Assembly (NCBI RefSeq): GCF_000189635.1
Contig: NW_002476417.1
Location: 744,001-808,000, forward strand
From: Tetrahymena thermophila SB210
Taxonomy: Eukaryota; Ciliophora; Oligohymenophorea; Hymenostomatida; Tetrahymenidae
Length of the DNA: 64,000 nucleotides
Direction of reading: 5' to 3'
The notes under the pieces are model-generated. The model was not told where the DNA came from and searched no databases. It saw nothing but the letters and a program-made list of their open reading frames with translations. Positions 62,970-64,000 of the stretch are shown piece after piece. Position numbers and translations under genes: made by a program. The first letter of the stretch is position 1, and the number at the start of each line of letters is the position of its first letter.

Positions 62970-64000
62970 ATGTTTTAAAAAGATGACAGAAAGGCAATGT
63001 ATATTTTGCCTGCCTCAACTCTAGCGTCTCTGATATCTGCTCTCATAGTTAATCCTCTCGATGTTCTGAAAGTGCGTTAGCAGAAAGGATCAAGCTAAGA
63101 GTGCCATATTCATAACAGACCACAATTAAATGTGATACAATTTACAAATTTATAATAACAAAATAAACAAAATGTTCAATTCAAATAACCACTAAGTACA
63201 GCTAATTAGCTGACTACCCCTTCAATTTCTTGTTCATCTTTGAACAATAAATTAAAAAAATAATCAAAATAATATCTAAATTAATGCTCATAATCTCCAT
63301 TTAAATAATCTCCTTAGTATTCGTACGTGAAGAGTTGTCTTTGTTTGGACAAAAAGAGTCTTATTAGTGGAATCGCACAGATATGGAAAATGGAAGGCAT
63401 CAAGACATTTTACAATGGCTTGAGATACTCTTTATACTCCTCAACAGCATCCACAGTCACTTACTTTTACTTCTACGAAACATCCACTAAATAAATTAGA
63501 AATAGAATTACAAACCACAAGATATATCTTCCTCTTTTGGCATCTGTTTTCTCGCGTTCTTTAACAACTACTCTCACTTTCCCTCTAGAATATTGGCGTA
63601 CAGTCCAGTAGGCATAAATAGGTTTCACCAAAAAGACAGGTTTATAGCTTGGTAACCGTGTCTTTTCTGCTTACTTTGTTACTTTATAAAGAGACGTCAT
63701 ATTTAGTTCCCTTTATTGGGTTCTTGCTGAAAATATTCGTGACTCTTTGCATGGATTTTGGTGTAATTATCCATAAGCAATGTCCAAGTATTCAGAGGAG
63801 CATTAAGAATACCACAAGAGTCATCCTGCAAATATAAGTTGCAGATGGAAGTTTTTGATAACCAACATAATTGCAGGTTCAGTTGGAGGTGGTATAACAG
63901 CCTTACTTACTCTTCCTTTAGATGTTATCAAAACTAAAAGACAGCTTTATGAAAAGTATTCAAAGGATTCAACTTTATAAATTATGAGATAAATTGTACA
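62970..64000 (+). CDS. Mitochondrial carrier, SLC25A39/40 (Mtm1) type, 3' partial
   Basis: ATG 62970, open in code 6 to the window end (343 codons visible). Three carrier signatures of the P-x-[DE]-x-x-[KR] form are present: NPLDVLKVR near residue 25, FPLEYWRT near 205 and LPLDVIKTK near 318. The first repeat continues with GIAQIWKMEGIKTFYNGLRY after an inserted low-complexity Gln/Asn/Ser stretch of about 90 residues; a long first matrix loop is typical of the SLC25A39/40 subgroup, which is linked to mitochondrial glutathione import and manganese/iron homeostasis. It would sit in the inner mitochondrial membrane. Subfamily assignment is by resemblance only; the third repeat is cut by the window. 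Confidence 0.88.

Noticed and set aside
1-64000. CRISPR arrays, bacterial operons, ribosome-binding sites, insertion sequences
   Set aside because: None seen; the genetic code, introns and tRNA introns show a ciliate nuclear genome.

Overview
The window looks like ciliate macronuclear-type DNA, most likely Tetrahymena or a close relative. It is very AT-rich, introns are short with GT..AG ends, and genes read through TAA and TAG as glutamine and stop only at TGA (code 6). A tRNA-Gln with a CUA anticodon at 22363-22434 could read UAG as Gln. Standard-code ORFs are therefore mostly fragments or shadows, and the gene models below were built by reading code 6 and splicing by eye. No bacterial, viral or transposon gene was recognised.

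Layout. 1-22003 (+ strand): three paralogous membrane sensors (32-4927, 5'-partial; 10926-16086; 17957-22003), each with a membrane anchor, an extracellular Cache-like domain holding a YDPRCR-W or FDPRCR-W motif, a second membrane helix, a TPR-like cytoplasmic region and, in the first two, a vWA-like segment. Their exons of 100, 64 and 176 nt are conserved exactly. A 1206-residue protein with a split cyclic-nucleotide-binding fold (6167-9787) lies between the first two, and a tRNA-Asp precedes the second. The second gene's 3' end is duplicated in tandem with a 360-bp period. 22363-28011: tRNA-Gln(CUA), then a 1718-residue single-pass surface protein with LVIVD/CADG-like repeats.

28012-43906: gene-poor, with small genes: a coiled-coil protein, a two-exon RING/TRAF-type zinc-finger plus coiled-coil protein on the minus strand, two N-terminal MGC (myristoylation-type) paralogs, a tRNA-Lys, and a tandem pair of about 110-residue proteins. 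43907-54651: one eight-exon gene for a 3197-residue multi-pass membrane protein with Cys-rich, beta-helix (PMP-like) and seven-helix regions. 54899-57300: tRNA-Met and nine tRNA-Tyr copies or fragments, all on the minus strand. 57385-61388 (minus): a 22-exon gene joining a catalytically degraded CK1-like kinase domain to leucine-rich repeats, in which 15 consecutive exons each encode one repeat and every intron between them is phase 2. 62970-64000 (+): a 3'-partial mitochondrial carrier of the SLC25A39/40 type.

How they fit together: much of the window is cell-surface or membrane-sensing machinery (Cache receptors, a cyclic-nucleotide-binding-like protein, large surface proteins, N-myristoylated small proteins and a pseudokinase-LRR). 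Nothing in the sequence shows that they form one pathway; the common theme is local paralog expansion. Splice sites, and hence exact protein lengths, are my inference from frame, phase and paralog comparison.
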